64,000 nt of DNA from Methylococcales bacterium (GCA_026398895.1 JAPLRZ010000045.1:85430-149429), one strand, 5' to 3'. Numbered from the stretch's first letter, positions 44,808 to 54,687 are shown. The notes: generated by a model not told the origin, from the sequence alone. Numbers and translations: made by a program.

Positions 44808-45152
44808 GTGTAGTGAAACCTTTGGTGCTAGTTTTTAAATCATAAATTGAATTCAGCAATGGATAGAGGTACGAAGCCGTTTTCATCAGGGAGAAGACAT
44901 GGAGGTCTTTCATCACTTTATCAGCCTACACAGCTGACTGAGTAATAGGTTTGTACACTGATAAGTTAATCATTATAGACATAAAAATAGGAGTCTAATG
45001 GCTTTAGTCATTGACTAGAAAACAGCTAAAGCTGTTTCACTCCGACATTACTTTTTCTGTTTATGACGGGGAGTAACTTAATGCCTACGCTACAATTGTC
45101 GATTTTTTTTTTTGGTAATGCTTATAATAACGTTATTTCGATTTAACAAATA
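44808..45152. other. Intergenic region with repeat R6b and the rapA promoter
   Basis: Between the R5c repeat and rapA there is no gene. The stretch contains repeat R6b (44990-45043), a T11 run and a strong -10-like TATAAT at 45123-45128, preceded by TGCT, 25 bases before the rapA ATG. An obvious -35 at consensus spacing was not found because of the T run. Confidence 0.5.
44990..45043. repeat. Palindromic repeat R6, copy b
   Basis: Bounded by GGAGT and ACTCC, with GGCTTTAGTCATT and AACAGCTAAAGCTGTT arms. It is the same size (54 bases) as copy a at 31194-31247 and lies in a promoter-proximal region of rapA. Confidence 0.7.
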
Positions 45153-47984
45153 ATGGTACTGCCATCAATGGAACAATTTATACCCGGTCAACGCTGGATT
45201 AGTAACACCGAGTCAGAGCTTGGTTTAGGTCTTATACTGGAGACCAGTTTTAAACGTGTCACGGTGCTGTTTTTAGCCAGCAATGAAAAGCGTATGTATG
45301 CAGTTGATAACGCGCCGTTGACGCGCGTCAAATTTTCAGCAGGCGATGTCATCGAATCAATTGACGAAGAAAAAATGCAAGTCGTAGAAGTGATTGAGGA
45401 AGACGGTTTACTTATTTACCACTGTAAAAATGCGTCTGGCGATTTGCTTGAGTTGGAGGAAATTGAACTCAATCATCATATTCAATTTAATAAACCCCAA
45501 GACCGTTTATTTACGGGGCAAATTGATCCAACTAGCTGGTTTTTGCTGCGTTATGAAACATGGCGCAGATTGCAACAGCATCAACAATCCCCTGTTAAGG
45601 GCTTGTTAGGCGGTCGTGCGTCACTGATTCCACACCAGTTATTTATTGCCCATGAATCTGCTAATCGTTCCGCGCCACGCATTATGCTTGCCGATGAAGT
45701 AGGCTTGGGTAAAACCATTGAAGCAGGGCTGATTTTACATCACCGTTTGATTAATGGGCTAAGCAAGCGGGTGTTGATTATTGTCCCAGAAAGCCTATTG
45801 CATCAATGGTTAGTAGAAATGCGCCGCCGTTTTAATTTGCGCTTTAGCATTTTTGATGAAGCTCGTTGTTTGAGTGAATTTGGGGGTGATGGCTTTGATG
45901 AAGAGGATGAGGATGGTCATTCTGCGAGTGATAATCCATTTTTAAACGAGCAGCTTATTTTGTGTAGTCAAAGTTTTTTTGCTAATTATCCTCGCCGTCA
46001 ACAACAAGCGTTAGCGGTGGATTGGGATATGGTCATTGTCGATGAAGCGCATCATTTGGCATGGAGTGAGCAAGCACCTAGTTCTGAGTATTTATTTGTC
46101 GAACAACTGGCGCAATTATCGCCTAGCTTAATATTGTTGACCGCAACGCCTGAGCAATTGGGCAAAGAAAGTCATTTTGCACGATTGCGTTTGTTAGACC
46201 CCGATCGTTTTTATAGTTTTGCAGCATTTATCGAAGAAGAACGCTTGTTTGAGCCTGTCGCTGATGCGGCAAAATTATTGCTCGCTGATGAAGCTTTGAA
46301 TGACAATGCAACCGCGATACTGCGCAACTTATTGAAAGATGATAATGTCAGTGGCTTGCTGAATAACCTGAACGATACAGAAAAATCAGCCTCTGCGCGT
46401 GCCGCGCTGATTAAAATATTGTTAGACCATCATGGCACTGGACGCATTTTATTTAGAAACTCACGACAAACCGTGCAAGGTTTTCCTGAACGTGAACGTC
46501 ATGGCTACGCGCTGGATGGCGTGGCTTCGGATGCTGATTTACAACAAGACCCGCGTTATTTGTGGTTGGTTAAACAAATCAAAAAATTAGCAGGTAAAAA
46601 AGCCCTGTTAATTTGCAAACACGCGCAAACAGCGGTGGATTTAGAATTAACGCTTAGAAATCGTGCGGGTATTGCGTCGGCTGTGTTTCATGAAGGCATG
46701 AGTATCATCGAACGCGACCGTGCTGCTGCGTATTTTGCCGATCAAGACAGCACGGCGCGATTATTAATTTGTTCAGAAATCGGTAGTGAAGGCAGAAACT
46801 TTCAATTTGCTCATCATTTGATTTTATGGGACTTGCCGACTAATCCTGATTTATTGCAACAACGTATCGGACGTTTGGATAGGATTGGGCAAAAACATAT
46901 TATTCAAATTCATATTCCTTACTTACAACACAGTGAGCAAGCGGTGTTGTATCACTGGTATGACGAGGGTTTGAATGCGTTTCGTAGTAATAGCTCCGCC
47001 GCTGCGCGGGTCGCTGATGTGTTGCATGATGAACTTATTGCGGTACTAAATAGCGATAATAAAAGCGAAATTGATGCGTTTGTTGCCAAAACCAAAGCCC
47101 TTAATAGCGAGTTGGAAATACAAATACACAATGGACGCGATCAATTATTGGAACTTAATTCTTGTCGCAAAGAAGAAGCTGATGTTTTGATTGCGCAACT
47201 CAATAGTTATGAAAAAGAAGGCGCGTTATGGCCTTATATGGAAGATTTATTTGAATGTTACGGTGTGGAGTCTGAATTCCATTCGACAGATTGTTTTATT
47301 GTCAAACCTAGCGATCATTTGCGGGTGTCGCATTTTCCTGAATTACCAGAAGAGGGTATGACTATCACCGCTAATCGTGCCTGTACCTTGGCGCGTGAAG
47401 AGATACAATTTTTAACGTGGGAACATCCTTTAGTGACTGCGGCAATGGATATGGTGCTATCCAGTGAAACAGGTAATGCCACTATCAGCGTTATTAAACA
47501 TCCTGAACTACGCGGTGGGCAGTTTTTGTTGGAATGTTTATTTATTGTCGAATGCAGTGCGCCTGCTGAATTGCAAATTGGACGTTTTTTGCCGCATACG
47601 CCGATTCGCATTTTAATCGATCAGGCTCAAAAAGATTTAACCGATAGTATTGCACACTCAGATTTAGAGGAAACAGGGCGAACCTTTGATAAGCAACAAA
47701 TCATCTCTTTTTTAAATAAACAGCGGATACCGATTACTAAACTGTTAAACGCTGCTGAAAATATCGCCGATACGCATAAACAGCAATTGATTGATGAGGC
47801 AACCAAAGCCATGCTCGATTCTTTATCGACGGAAATTAAACGCTTAGTGCGGTTACAAAAGGTAAATTCGACTATTAAAAGCGAAGAAATTGAACAGCTT
47901 AAAGATATGACGCTGTTAGCGCATGAGAATATTCAAGCCGCGCAATTACGCTTGGATGCAGTGCGTTTTGTTATTACCAGTTAA
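45153..47984 (+). CDS. rapA: RNA polymerase-associated protein RapA
   Basis: The 943-residue product is a Swi2/Snf2 ATPase that binds RNA polymerase and promotes recycling. It begins FIPGQRWISNTESELGLGLILE, the RapA N-terminal domain. Helicase motifs are LADEVGLGKTIEAGLILHHRL (Walker A), VIVDEAHHLAW (DEAH), LLTATPEQLGKE, CSEIGSEGRNFQFAHHLILWDLPTNPDLLQQRIGRLDRIGQ. A long C-terminal RapA domain follows. Length is normal. Starts at 45153 or 45168 are both possible. Confidence 0.96.
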   Translation: MVLPSMEQFIPGQRWISNTESELGLGLILETSFKRVTVLFLASNEKRMYAVDNAPLTRVKFSAGDVIESIDEEKMQVVEVIEEDGLLIYHCKNASGDLLELEEIELNHHIQFNKPQDRLFTGQIDPTSWFLLRYETWRRLQQHQQSPVKGLLGGRASLIPHQLFIAHESANRSAPRIMLADEVGLGKTIEAGLILHHRLINGLSKRVLIIVPESLLHQWLVEMRRRFNLRFSIFDEARCLSEFGGDGFDEEDEDGHSASDNPFLNEQLILCSQSFFANYPRRQQQALAVDWDMVIVDEAHHLAWSEQAPSSEYLFVEQLAQLSPSLILLTATPEQLGKESHFARLRLLDPDRFYSFAAFIEEERLFEPVADAAKLLLADEALNDNATAILRNLLKDDNVSGLLNNLNDTEKSASARAALIKILLDHHGTGRILFRNSRQTVQGFPERERHGYALDGVASDADLQQDPRYLWLVKQIKKLAGKKALLICKHAQTAVDLELTLRNRAGIASAVFHEGMSIIERDRAAAYFADQDSTARLLICSEIGSEGRNFQFAHHLILWDLPTNPDLLQQRIGRLDRIGQKHIIQIHIPYLQHSEQAVLYHWYDEGLNAFRSNSSAAARVADVLHDELIAVLNSDNKSEIDAFVAKTKALNSELEIQIHNGRDQLLELNSCRKEEADVLIAQLNSYEKEGALWPYMEDLFECYGVESEFHSTDCFIVKPSDHLRVSHFPELPEEGMTITANRACTLAREEIQFLTWEHPLVTAAMDMVLSSETGNATISVIKHPELRGGQFLLECLFIVECSAPAELQIGRFLPHTPIRILIDQAQKDLTDSIAHSDLEETGRTFDKQQIISFLNKQRIPITKLLNAAENIADTHKQQLIDEATKAMLDSLSTEIKRLVRLQKVNSTIKSEEIEQLKDMTLLAHENIQAAQLRLDAVRFVITS

Positions 47985-48212
47985 CCTGTACCACATAACC
48001 GACAAAACGATATAATTTGATTTAACTGGATAGCTTTAGCGGGCGATAAGCGGTAGTCATTACACCGTTTCCAGTTATTCCCCCCTTCGTAATGATTGCA
48101 CTGGAATGGAGTGTGATCTGCTATCTGCTGGAATTTTATCAAAAGTTCGATGTTTTTCCAGCCAAGCAACACAGCATTTTGTACCGATAAATCTACGCAG
48201 AAAACTTTTATA

Positions 48213-48671
48213 ATGAACTGGCTAACTAATCTACTATTCGGTAACAAAACCCCCGCTAAACCACAAGCCCCACAGACTCAACAACTGCGGGATAGCTTGC
48301 ACACCATCAAACAACAAACCACCCCGCCGCCAGCTAAACCAGACCCACACGCCCGCTATTTACGCGACACCCTGCACTTTGCCAAGCAACAACACAAACA
48401 GCTACAGGATAAACACCATGAGCGGGAGCGTTGGCAACAGCACTATGGTTCACTGCACATTGACGAACTGAAAAAACTTAGCGGTGTAGAATTTGAAATC
48501 TACCTTGCTGAATTGTTTACCCATCACGGCTATACCGTCGAAACTACACCTGTGACGGGTGACTATGGCGCGGACTTAATCCTGCACAAAGACCAACAAC
48601 GGATAGCCATACAAGCCAAGTGCTATACTGATATTCATGAAGTCACCTGCCAAATTATGCTTGCCAGTTAA
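48213..48671 (+). CDS. Truncated Mrr-type restriction endonuclease domain protein
   Basis: The ATG at 48213 is chosen because MNWLTNLLFGNK reads as a natural N-terminus; the longer frame overlaps repeats-like sequence. A proline- and glutamine-rich linker leads to LKKLSGVEFEIYLAELFTHHGYTVETTPVTGDYGADLILHKDQQRIAIQAKCY, which is the Mrr catalytic core with D...QAK. Full domains continue about 60 more residues after AKCY. Here only DIHEVTCQIMLAS and a stop follow, so the 152-residue product has lost the second half of the fold and is probably inactive. Confidence 0.75.
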   Translation: MNWLTNLLFGNKTPAKPQAPQTQQLRDSLHTIKQQTTPPPAKPDPHARYLRDTLHFAKQQHKQLQDKHHERERWQQHYGSLHIDELKKLSGVEFEIYLAELFTHHGYTVETTPVTGDYGADLILHKDQQRIAIQAKCYTDIHEVTCQIMLAS

Positions 48672-48704
48672 ATCTATCTTGAAATAAAACCTATTTTACT
48701 GCTA

Positions 48705-51512
48705 ATGAACACAGAAAAATTACTCAAAGAAGCCAATATGTTAAATACTCGTATTAACGAAATTTATTCAGCTTCATTTGAAATAAAAAAAGATTTATTG
48801 CGACAAGGATATTATGATAATTCACTTGATGATATTTATAGCCGCGCTTATAAAATAAGAAAAAGAATTGAATTAATTATTTCTAGTTTAAATTCGCCAA
48901 TAGAAATAAATACGGCTAATCAGTTTGAGGAAGATAACAGTGAATCAATTAATAACGAATACCACGAAAATTTATCAATTGATGCAGATGATATTAGGCG
49001 TATTGCCGAAAGTTTTGGGGAATATATTAATGAAACGGTTTTTTACCCTGAAAAATCCGCTAAATATGCACCTATTCCGTTATATTTATATCCCAGTATC
49101 AAAAAACGCATTCAGTCTTTTTATCCAAAAGGCTTGTATTCACATCAAGCAAAAGCAATTGAATTAGGGCTTGCAGGTAATAGTGTTTGCGTAGCAACTC
49201 CGACCGCATCAGGCAAAACACTGGTTTTTACCTCCATAGCAATTTCACATCTATTGGCGAATGAAGGGACTGTTGTTATCGCACTTTATCCAGCTAAAGC
49301 CTTACTACACGACCAACAACGAAAATGGAAAGAAGCCATTCGTGACACGCCGCTAAAATTAGCGATTATTGACGGGGGTGTTGAAACTTCACAAAGAATA
49401 ATGCTACTTGAGTCATCACAAATCATACTCATGACTCCAGACGTGCTACACGCATGGCTAATGTTAAAACTGGAACAAAAAGAAATTCGGAAATTTTTAG
49501 CTACATTAGCGATGGTCATTCTCGATGAAGCGCATATTTACAATGGCATTTTTGGCACGAATATGGCTTATTTGCTTCACCGTCTTCGTGCTGTTAGTGG
49601 TGTTAATCAATTTTTAGCAAGCTCTGCGACCATTGGCGACCCTATTGGTTTTCTTAACCAATTGACAGGAATAGGATTTAATCTGATTGGTAGTGATGAT
49701 GACGGTACTGCCGTGCCAAAAAAAGAAATTATGCTGTGCAGAATGGCTATGTCTCAAACGACTAAATTTCTTAAAGGCTTGATACAGGAATATATTACCA
49801 ATCCGCATAAACAAGGGCGATTCTTGATTTTTGTTGACTCTCGAAAACGAGTTGAAGAGCTTGCCGCTGAACAAAATGCCCATACCAACACAGATATAAA
49901 TGATACCGATGATATTTTAGAAAATTTAGTTAAACCAACGATACTTCCTTACCGCGCTGGTTATGAGAAAGACGACCGCGAAAAAATTCAACAAGCACTA
50001 ACAGATGGCGGTTTATCGGGTGTTATTACGACCAGTGCATTAGAACTAGGGATTGATATTGGCGACATTGAATTGGTCATCATATTAGGGGAACCGTCTT
50101 CTGTTAAATCTTTTTGGCAGAGAGCGGGACGTGCTGGCAGGTCAAAACAAGGTTTAATTGTTTTGCTTGATTTAGATGGGCGCGTTACGGCTATGGGGTT
50201 GAAAAATTATCTCAATCGCCCACCTGAACCTAATTGGATATATCTGGATAATGAATATCTGCAATATGCGAATGTATTGTGTGCAGCCGATGAACAACAA
50301 AAAACGCATTTTTATTGTAAAAGTCCATTTGCAACATTACCAGAAACATTTTTAGAACTACTTGATAATGAAATAGAACCTACACGTCCCATTTCTCAGG
50401 AACTGTACCCATTAAAACAGCAAGTTAATACTAAAAACCCACATTTTATTTTTCCCTTGCGAAACGGTATTGAAAAATCCTATCAAGTCATCTGCCATCA
50501 ATTACCTCCAAATCAGCAATTAGGCACATTAACTTATACGCAATTACTACGCGAGGCTTTTCCTGGTGCCATTTATCGCTATCTCACTAAGCCTTATCGA
50601 ATATCTGAAATAAAACATTCTGATGGCAAAGTAATTTCGTACAAAATGAAGATGGGAATAGGAAAAACTACACCGACTGTACAAATAATGGTTTTCCCTC
50701 AGTTTAATGATTCAATTTACTTTATTCGTAAATCAGAAATTTCATTTATTGCTGAGTGTCGCGCTCAAGTCTCTGAGCGTGTAACTGGATTTACCGAACA
50801 TTGGGGTAAAAATAAAAAAGAAGTAATTTATGAACCTAAAAACGAATATGCACAAAAACCACTTTATAATTTATTTAATACTACTGCGGTGTGCTTTTAT
50901 TTTTCAGATGAACAATTACAAATAACTTTAAAAAATTTAGCCAGATACATTGGACTTTCTTTTTGTAAAATCTGTTCTATTCAAGATAATGATATTGGTT
51001 ATAGTATATTTAGTAGTCAACTATCGCCCCTTAATGCTTTGCCAATAAAAGGATTTGCTATTTATGATTCAGTAATGGGTTCATTGCGTTTGACGAAGCA
51101 GATACCGTCTCGTTTAGATGAAATTTTGACCGAAGCAATACGAATGTCTAACGAAGAAAATGAACCACTGTATGCCGCCGCTATTGAAGAAATTGCTCAA
51201 CAGATTAAATTATTCGGTCAGGCACAAGAAGATATTGCTATAACTGAACTTTTTGCCGTAGAAAAAGAAGATGATTGGATAACAGTTATTGCGGCAAACC
51301 AACTCGCACTCTATCATGACGGTCAAAATCACATAAATGAGCAAGTGACTGTTTTGCGCTATGTGTACACGCCAGAAGGTATTAAATATTTTCTTAAGCC
51401 TAAAACTGCCGATTCAACTTGGCAAGTGAAATATGAAGTTATTCGCCATATTCCAGAAACAACTAAACTTGAACGCTATAATATCTATACAACAGAAATC
51501 AATACAATTTGA
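48705..51512 (+). CDS. DEAD/DEAH-box helicase, YprA/Lhr-like, of an accessory cassette
   Basis: The 935-residue product has an N-terminal helical region of about 150 residues and a superfamily 2 helicase core. It shows ATPTASGKT near residue 165, VILDEAHIYNGIFGTNMAYLL near 274, LASSATIGDP near 305, RFLIFVDSRKRVEELAAE, and TTSALELGIDIGDIELVIILGEPSSVKSFWQRAGRAGRS near 470. The remaining 450 residues carry no motif I recognise, and the DUF1998 cysteine cluster of MrfA-like helicases is not evident. The gene is AT-rich. A small coiled-coil gene follows. The context suggests a genome-defence or DNA-repair accessory role, which is an inference. Confidence 0.85.
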   Translation: MNTEKLLKEANMLNTRINEIYSASFEIKKDLLRQGYYDNSLDDIYSRAYKIRKRIELIISSLNSPIEINTANQFEEDNSESINNEYHENLSIDADDIRRIAESFGEYINETVFYPEKSAKYAPIPLYLYPSIKKRIQSFYPKGLYSHQAKAIELGLAGNSVCVATPTASGKTLVFTSIAISHLLANEGTVVIALYPAKALLHDQQRKWKEAIRDTPLKLAIIDGGVETSQRIMLLESSQIILMTPDVLHAWLMLKLEQKEIRKFLATLAMVILDEAHIYNGIFGTNMAYLLHRLRAVSGVNQFLASSATIGDPIGFLNQLTGIGFNLIGSDDDGTAVPKKEIMLCRMAMSQTTKFLKGLIQEYITNPHKQGRFLIFVDSRKRVEELAAEQNAHTNTDINDTDDILENLVKPTILPYRAGYEKDDREKIQQALTDGGLSGVITTSALELGIDIGDIELVIILGEPSSVKSFWQRAGRAGRSKQGLIVLLDLDGRVTAMGLKNYLNRPPEPNWIYLDNEYLQYANVLCAADEQQKTHFYCKSPFATLPETFLELLDNEIEPTRPISQELYPLKQQVNTKNPHFIFPLRNGIEKSYQVICHQLPPNQQLGTLTYTQLLREAFPGAIYRYLTKPYRISEIKHSDGKVISYKMKMGIGKTTPTVQIMVFPQFNDSIYFIRKSEISFIAECRAQVSERVTGFTEHWGKNKKEVIYEPKNEYAQKPLYNLFNTTAVCFYFSDEQLQITLKNLARYIGLSFCKICSIQDNDIGYSIFSSQLSPLNALPIKGFAIYDSVMGSLRLTKQIPSRLDEILTEAIRMSNEENEPLYAAAIEEIAQQIKLFGQAQEDIAITELFAVEKEDDWITVIAANQLALYHDGQNHINEQVTVLRYVYTPEGIKYFLKPKTADSTWQVKYEVIRHIPETTKLERYNIYTTEINTI

Positions 51513-51572
51513 ATAACTGACAATTTATTTGATAACCCCATAAATTAACAATCACAAGCTAAAAGAGTAATT

Positions 51573-51893
51573 ATGATAAATTTTGAAGAAGATGATGCAA
51601 TAACCCCAGAAATTGAACAAGAGTTAATCTTGATAGCTCAGGAAGCTGAAAGTTTGGAAAGTGATTTACTCTCGTTTAAGAATATTCATGAGGAATTAAA
51701 ATCGTTACAATTAAAAAATGAGGATTTAGAAACACGTCTAAGTACCGCAGAAACTAATCAAGAAGCTTTAGTTGAGAATTTTGGCAAAATTATTAAAAAA
51801 CGTGATGAAGCCCTGAATATGTTATTACGCGAAGTCAAAAATTTGCATTCAAAAATTCGTGATATTCACAATGGGATAAAACCTAACCCGTAG
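51573..51893 (+). CDS. Small acidic coiled-coil protein downstream of the helicase
   Basis: The 106-residue product is almost wholly helical and coiled-coil (EQELILIAQEAESLESDLLSFKNIHEELKSLQLKNEDLETRL). It ends in a basic helix (REVKNLHSKIRDIHNGIK). Start region is acidic. A GCTAAAAGAGTAATT box precedes the ATG. It lies 60 bases after the helicase gene on the same strand and shares its low GC content, so it may be its partner. No family was recognised. Confidence 0.7.
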   Translation: MINFEEDDAITPEIEQELILIAQEAESLESDLLSFKNIHEELKSLQLKNEDLETRLSTAETNQEALVENFGKIIKKRDEALNMLLREVKNLHSKIRDIHNGIKPNP

Positions 51894-51946
51894 CGTTAAA
51901 AATCACACTGCCTAATTACATCAACTATAAACACAGCAATGTCATC

Positions 51947-52264
51947 ATGGCGAAAGTCAATATTGCCTGCGCCAAAGGCGACCAAGCCGCTATCGAAAAA
52001 CTCATCATTGAATTTGGTCAAGACCCCGAAGCCATTACAGGCGGCGATATTGCAGCACGACTGGTTAAAACCATACGCCGCATTGCCCAACTACGCCGCC
52101 GCGCTGCCGAAGTTGCACGGGAAATTGAACTATTAAAACAAACCGAATTAATTGAGTTAATGACCACCATCACCCAAGCCAAAGCCCTAGGCGGCGATCC
52201 ATTAGCCGACTTAGCCCAACAAATCACGCAGCAACAACAAAACGCAAGATTGAATTGGAAATGA
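51947..52264 (+). CDS. Small helical protein of unknown function
   Basis: The 105-residue product contains a basic amphipathic helix (VKTIRRIAQLRRRAAEVAREIELLKQ) and a glutamine-rich end (LAQQITQQQQNARLNW). The N-terminus (VNIACAKGDQAAIEKLIIEFGQDPEAITGGDIAARL) looks structured. No signal peptide or known domain was recognised. Base composition is more GC-rich than the helicase just upstream. The following frameshifted winged-helix gene begins 25 bases later, so they may once have formed one unit. Confidence 0.55.
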   Translation: MAKVNIACAKGDQAAIEKLIIEFGQDPEAITGGDIAARLVKTIRRIAQLRRRAAEVAREIELLKQTELIELMTTITQAKALGGDPLADLAQQITQQQQNARLNWK

Positions 52265-52289
52265 GTCGGCAACGGTGAATGGCGCGGGT

Positions 52290-52822
52290 ATGAACGAATC
52301 AGAAACAAACACCCTGATAATCCACTTGGCTAATCATGACATTCTTCAAAACGCTTATGATTTGAAGTGGACAGGAATTTATGAGGGCATGAAACCAAGC
52401 CAACCGTAAACCAGATTAGACGCAGCTTAAGAAGCTTGGCTAATGAGGGCATGATCGTGTGCAATCGTACTAAACAACAATGGTTTAAACTGCCTTACTG
52501 GGAACTGGAGTGGCAGTTAAGCGGCGATGTGTACCGTAATGCGTTAATCACTGAGTGCCAAGCGGTTTATAAGAAAGTGGACAAAGCAAAGAAGTTTGGC
52601 AGCTTGTTCGATATGGGATTGCCAGAAAATGAGGTAAAGCTGTTAATGCTTAAGGTTAAAGGATTGATGCAAAAAACACACCCTGATAAAGCGGCAGGTT
52701 ATGAATTTGAGTTTAAACAAATGAAGCAATGCAGTGACTGGATTAAATCAGGTATTCCATTGCCGACACCAACCCACACAGCGGGCGATAAGGTAAAAAT
52801 CACGCTAACTTTTCCTAAGTAA
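52290..52822 (+). pseudogene. Frameshifted gene: winged-helix N-part and HPDK-containing C-part
   Basis: A frame from ATG 52290 reads MNESETNTLIIHLANHDILQ, continues to EGMKPSQP and stops at 52407. The adjacent frame carries on with TVNQIRRSLRSLANEGMIVCNRTKQQWFKLPYWELE, a winged-helix recognition helix and wing, and runs to 52822. A one-base insertion or two-base loss near 52402 would join the two into a protein of about 177 residues. The C-part contains LMLKVKGLMQKTHPDKAAGYEFEFKQMKQC, with an HPD tripeptide like a J domain but lacking the normal helices I and II. The gene is probably decayed. Confidence 0.6.
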
Positions 52823-53016
52823 CAAAAACAGCTTGGCTAAGCCTTACATTCTACGCGCCAAAATAGCGGCAATGATTGCAGGTATTTTTTCAAGGCATAA
52901 AAAAGTATTAATCCAGTACAATAGCCCTAATTTTCAATAGCCACAAAGAAAATTTGCAGTAAGTTTGTCAGTAACAGCAAACTAATTTTTAATAAAGCTT
53001 TATAAATCAATGCGTA

Positions 53017-53574
53017 ATGATTTTGTTTGTACTTCTTCCATTATTTTTAAACGGAATTCTCATGCTAGTTTTCATCAGTCTTAGTATTGCTATTTGTTTT
53101 CTTATAGAAACAGCAAGCCCGTTGCAAACGATACTGGCATCACCGCCGTTTATTTATGTGGGCTTAACGGGTGCATTACTGAGCATTACGGCAGTGTTTT
53201 TTAAAAAACTGCGCGATAATATTGGCTATGATGCTTTTTCCAGTAGCACATTATTACTCTGGTTTGCCTATTGGAAACCGATGCCATTATTTAATGGCGA
53301 TTCTCCCATTTTCTTTTATTTTCCGTTGTATTTAGCCTTGATGGCGGCTTTTTTTACGTTGCTGTTAATTAATCAAAGCCAACGAATTGATAAAGAAAGT
53401 CTAAAGTATATGCAGCATCTCGACAAAGAACGGGTAATGCCGTCTTGGTCGTTGATGCTGTGTGTACTAGGTAGTTTGGAAGTTACTCAGCATTATATGC
53501 TGTATCCCGTTTTGATGACCTTGCTTATGTTGCGTTTTGCTTTTTCGAGATGTCTGCAAGAGAATCAGATGTAA
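53017..53574 (+). CDS. Polytopic membrane protein of unknown function
   Basis: The 185-residue product has about five hydrophobic segments (LPLFLNGILMLVFISLSIAICFL at the N-terminus, FIYVGLTGALLSITAVFF, FYFPLYLALMAAFFTLLL and two near the end). A basic and charged loop (DKESLKYMQHLDKERVMPSW) joins the last pairs. No family was recognised. There is no strong ribosome site before the ATG at 53017. It is convergent with the carboxypeptidase gene, with 15 bases between the stops. Confidence 0.65.
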   Translation: MILFVLLPLFLNGILMLVFISLSIAICFLIETASPLQTILASPPFIYVGLTGALLSITAVFFKKLRDNIGYDAFSSSTLLLWFAYWKPMPLFNGDSPIFFYFPLYLALMAAFFTLLLINQSQRIDKESLKYMQHLDKERVMPSWSLMLCVLGSLEVTQHYMLYPVLMTLLMLRFAFSRCLQENQM

Positions 53575-53589
53575 GTAACGTTTTATCGT

Positions 53590-54687
53590 TTAACGATGGT
53601 GAGGCGGTTTTTTGCCAGTGCTTTTGCCTTTAGCAGCTTTGCTTGTCACTTTTACCTTGCTCCTTGCTTTAGCTTTACTTGCCACTTTTACTTTGCTTCC
53701 AGTCTTATGTTTATTTAGCACATGGCTTACTCTGTAATGCTTGGTTTGGTGACGCGCTATGTGGTCAGAATTCTCATCCTCTGTAGAAGAAATCACCGCC
53801 ATTGATCCATTGCCACAACCAAGCTGATGAGGCGGTGGAGTTCCTGTGTTAGAGACGGCAGTTTCAATATGGGTGGTTGGATTAGTCGCATATTGATTGC
53901 CAAAACCTGCATCCATCATATCTATCATTAACTGGTAGCGTTGTGGGCTACTCATACCACCTAATATCACCCCAATTAATCTTTTGCCATTTTGACTAGC
54001 GGTAGAAATCAAGTTATAGCCAGAACCACAGGTAAAACCCGTTTTCATGCCTTCTGCACCTGGATAATGCTCGGTGAATTTATTGATAGCGTGTAGCTCC
54101 ATACCCCTAAAAATAAAACTGTGTGCTGAAAAATAGGGATAATAATCGGGGAAATTATTGAGGGTTTTCCATGCCAATAGTCCTAAATCTCTAGCGGTAC
54201 TGACTTGCCAAGGATGCGGTAAACCTGTTGCATTCATGAAATGGGTATCGGACATACCAATGCTATGGGCTTTCGCGGTCATTTTTACCGCAAAACTTTC
54301 CTCAGTACCACCGATATGCTCAGCAAGCACTACCGCTGCATCATTTGCAGAACGAGTAATCAATGCCAAGATCGCTTCTTCAACGGTTAGGGTTTCGCCA
54401 ACGCGTAACCCCAACTTACTATTAGGTTGACGTGACGCATGATAAGAGGTGCTTAGAGGGTCTTGTAATTGAATTTGTCCCTTATTTAACGCATCAAATG
54501 CCATATAGATGGTCATTAATTTAGTTAACGAGGCGGGATACCATGATTGTGTCGCTTCTATTTCGTTTAATACACCGCCATTGCTTGCATCAACTAAAAT
54601 AGCGGCATGACGGGCATGACTGACTTCAGAGACGGAAAACAAGCAAACAGACATAACAACAAAGAAAATTAATTTCACAGACTTCAT
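53590..54687 (-). CDS. dacA: D-alanyl-D-alanine carboxypeptidase (low-molecular-mass PBP) with a basic repetitive tail
   Basis: The 365-residue product has a signal peptide (LIFFVVMSVCLFSVSEVSHA). The penicillin-binding motifs are SLTK (in WYPASLTKLMTIYMAFDAL), SAN (in ITRSANDAAVVLAEHIGG) and KTG (in GAEGMKTGFTCGSGYNLI). It trims pentapeptide stems of peptidoglycan. The usual C-terminal PBP5-like beta domain is absent; instead about 60 residues form a lysine-rich tail with SKVKVASKAKARSKVKVTSK, like a histone H1 tail. Family naming (dacA, dacC or pbpG) is uncertain, but the enzyme class is clear. Confidence 0.88.
   Translation of the reverse strand: MKSVKLIFFVVMSVCLFSVSEVSHARHAAILVDASNGGVLNEIEATQSWYPASLTKLMTIYMAFDALNKGQIQLQDPLSTSYHASRQPNSKLGLRVGETLTVEEAILALITRSANDAAVVLAEHIGGTEESFAVKMTAKAHSIGMSDTHFMNATGLPHPWQVSTARDLGLLAWKTLNNFPDYYPYFSAHSFIFRGMELHAINKFTEHYPGAEGMKTGFTCGSGYNLISTASQNGKRLIGVILGGMSSPQRYQLMIDMMDAGFGNQYATNPTTHIETAVSNTGTPPPHQLGCGNGSMAVISSTEDENSDHIARHQTKHYRVSHVLNKHKTGSKVKVASKAKARSKVKVTSKAAKGKSTGKKPPHHR

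Noticed and set aside
47981..48247. 88-codon minus-strand ORF ending in a CRLCGTG motif
   Set aside because: It fills the gap between rapA and the Mrr fragment and looks partly protein-like, but I could not identify a family or start signal; it may be a remnant or repeat, so it is not called.
52018..52308. 96-codon minus-strand ORF
   Set aside because: Antisense to the small helical gene, cysteine-rich by chance, no start signal.
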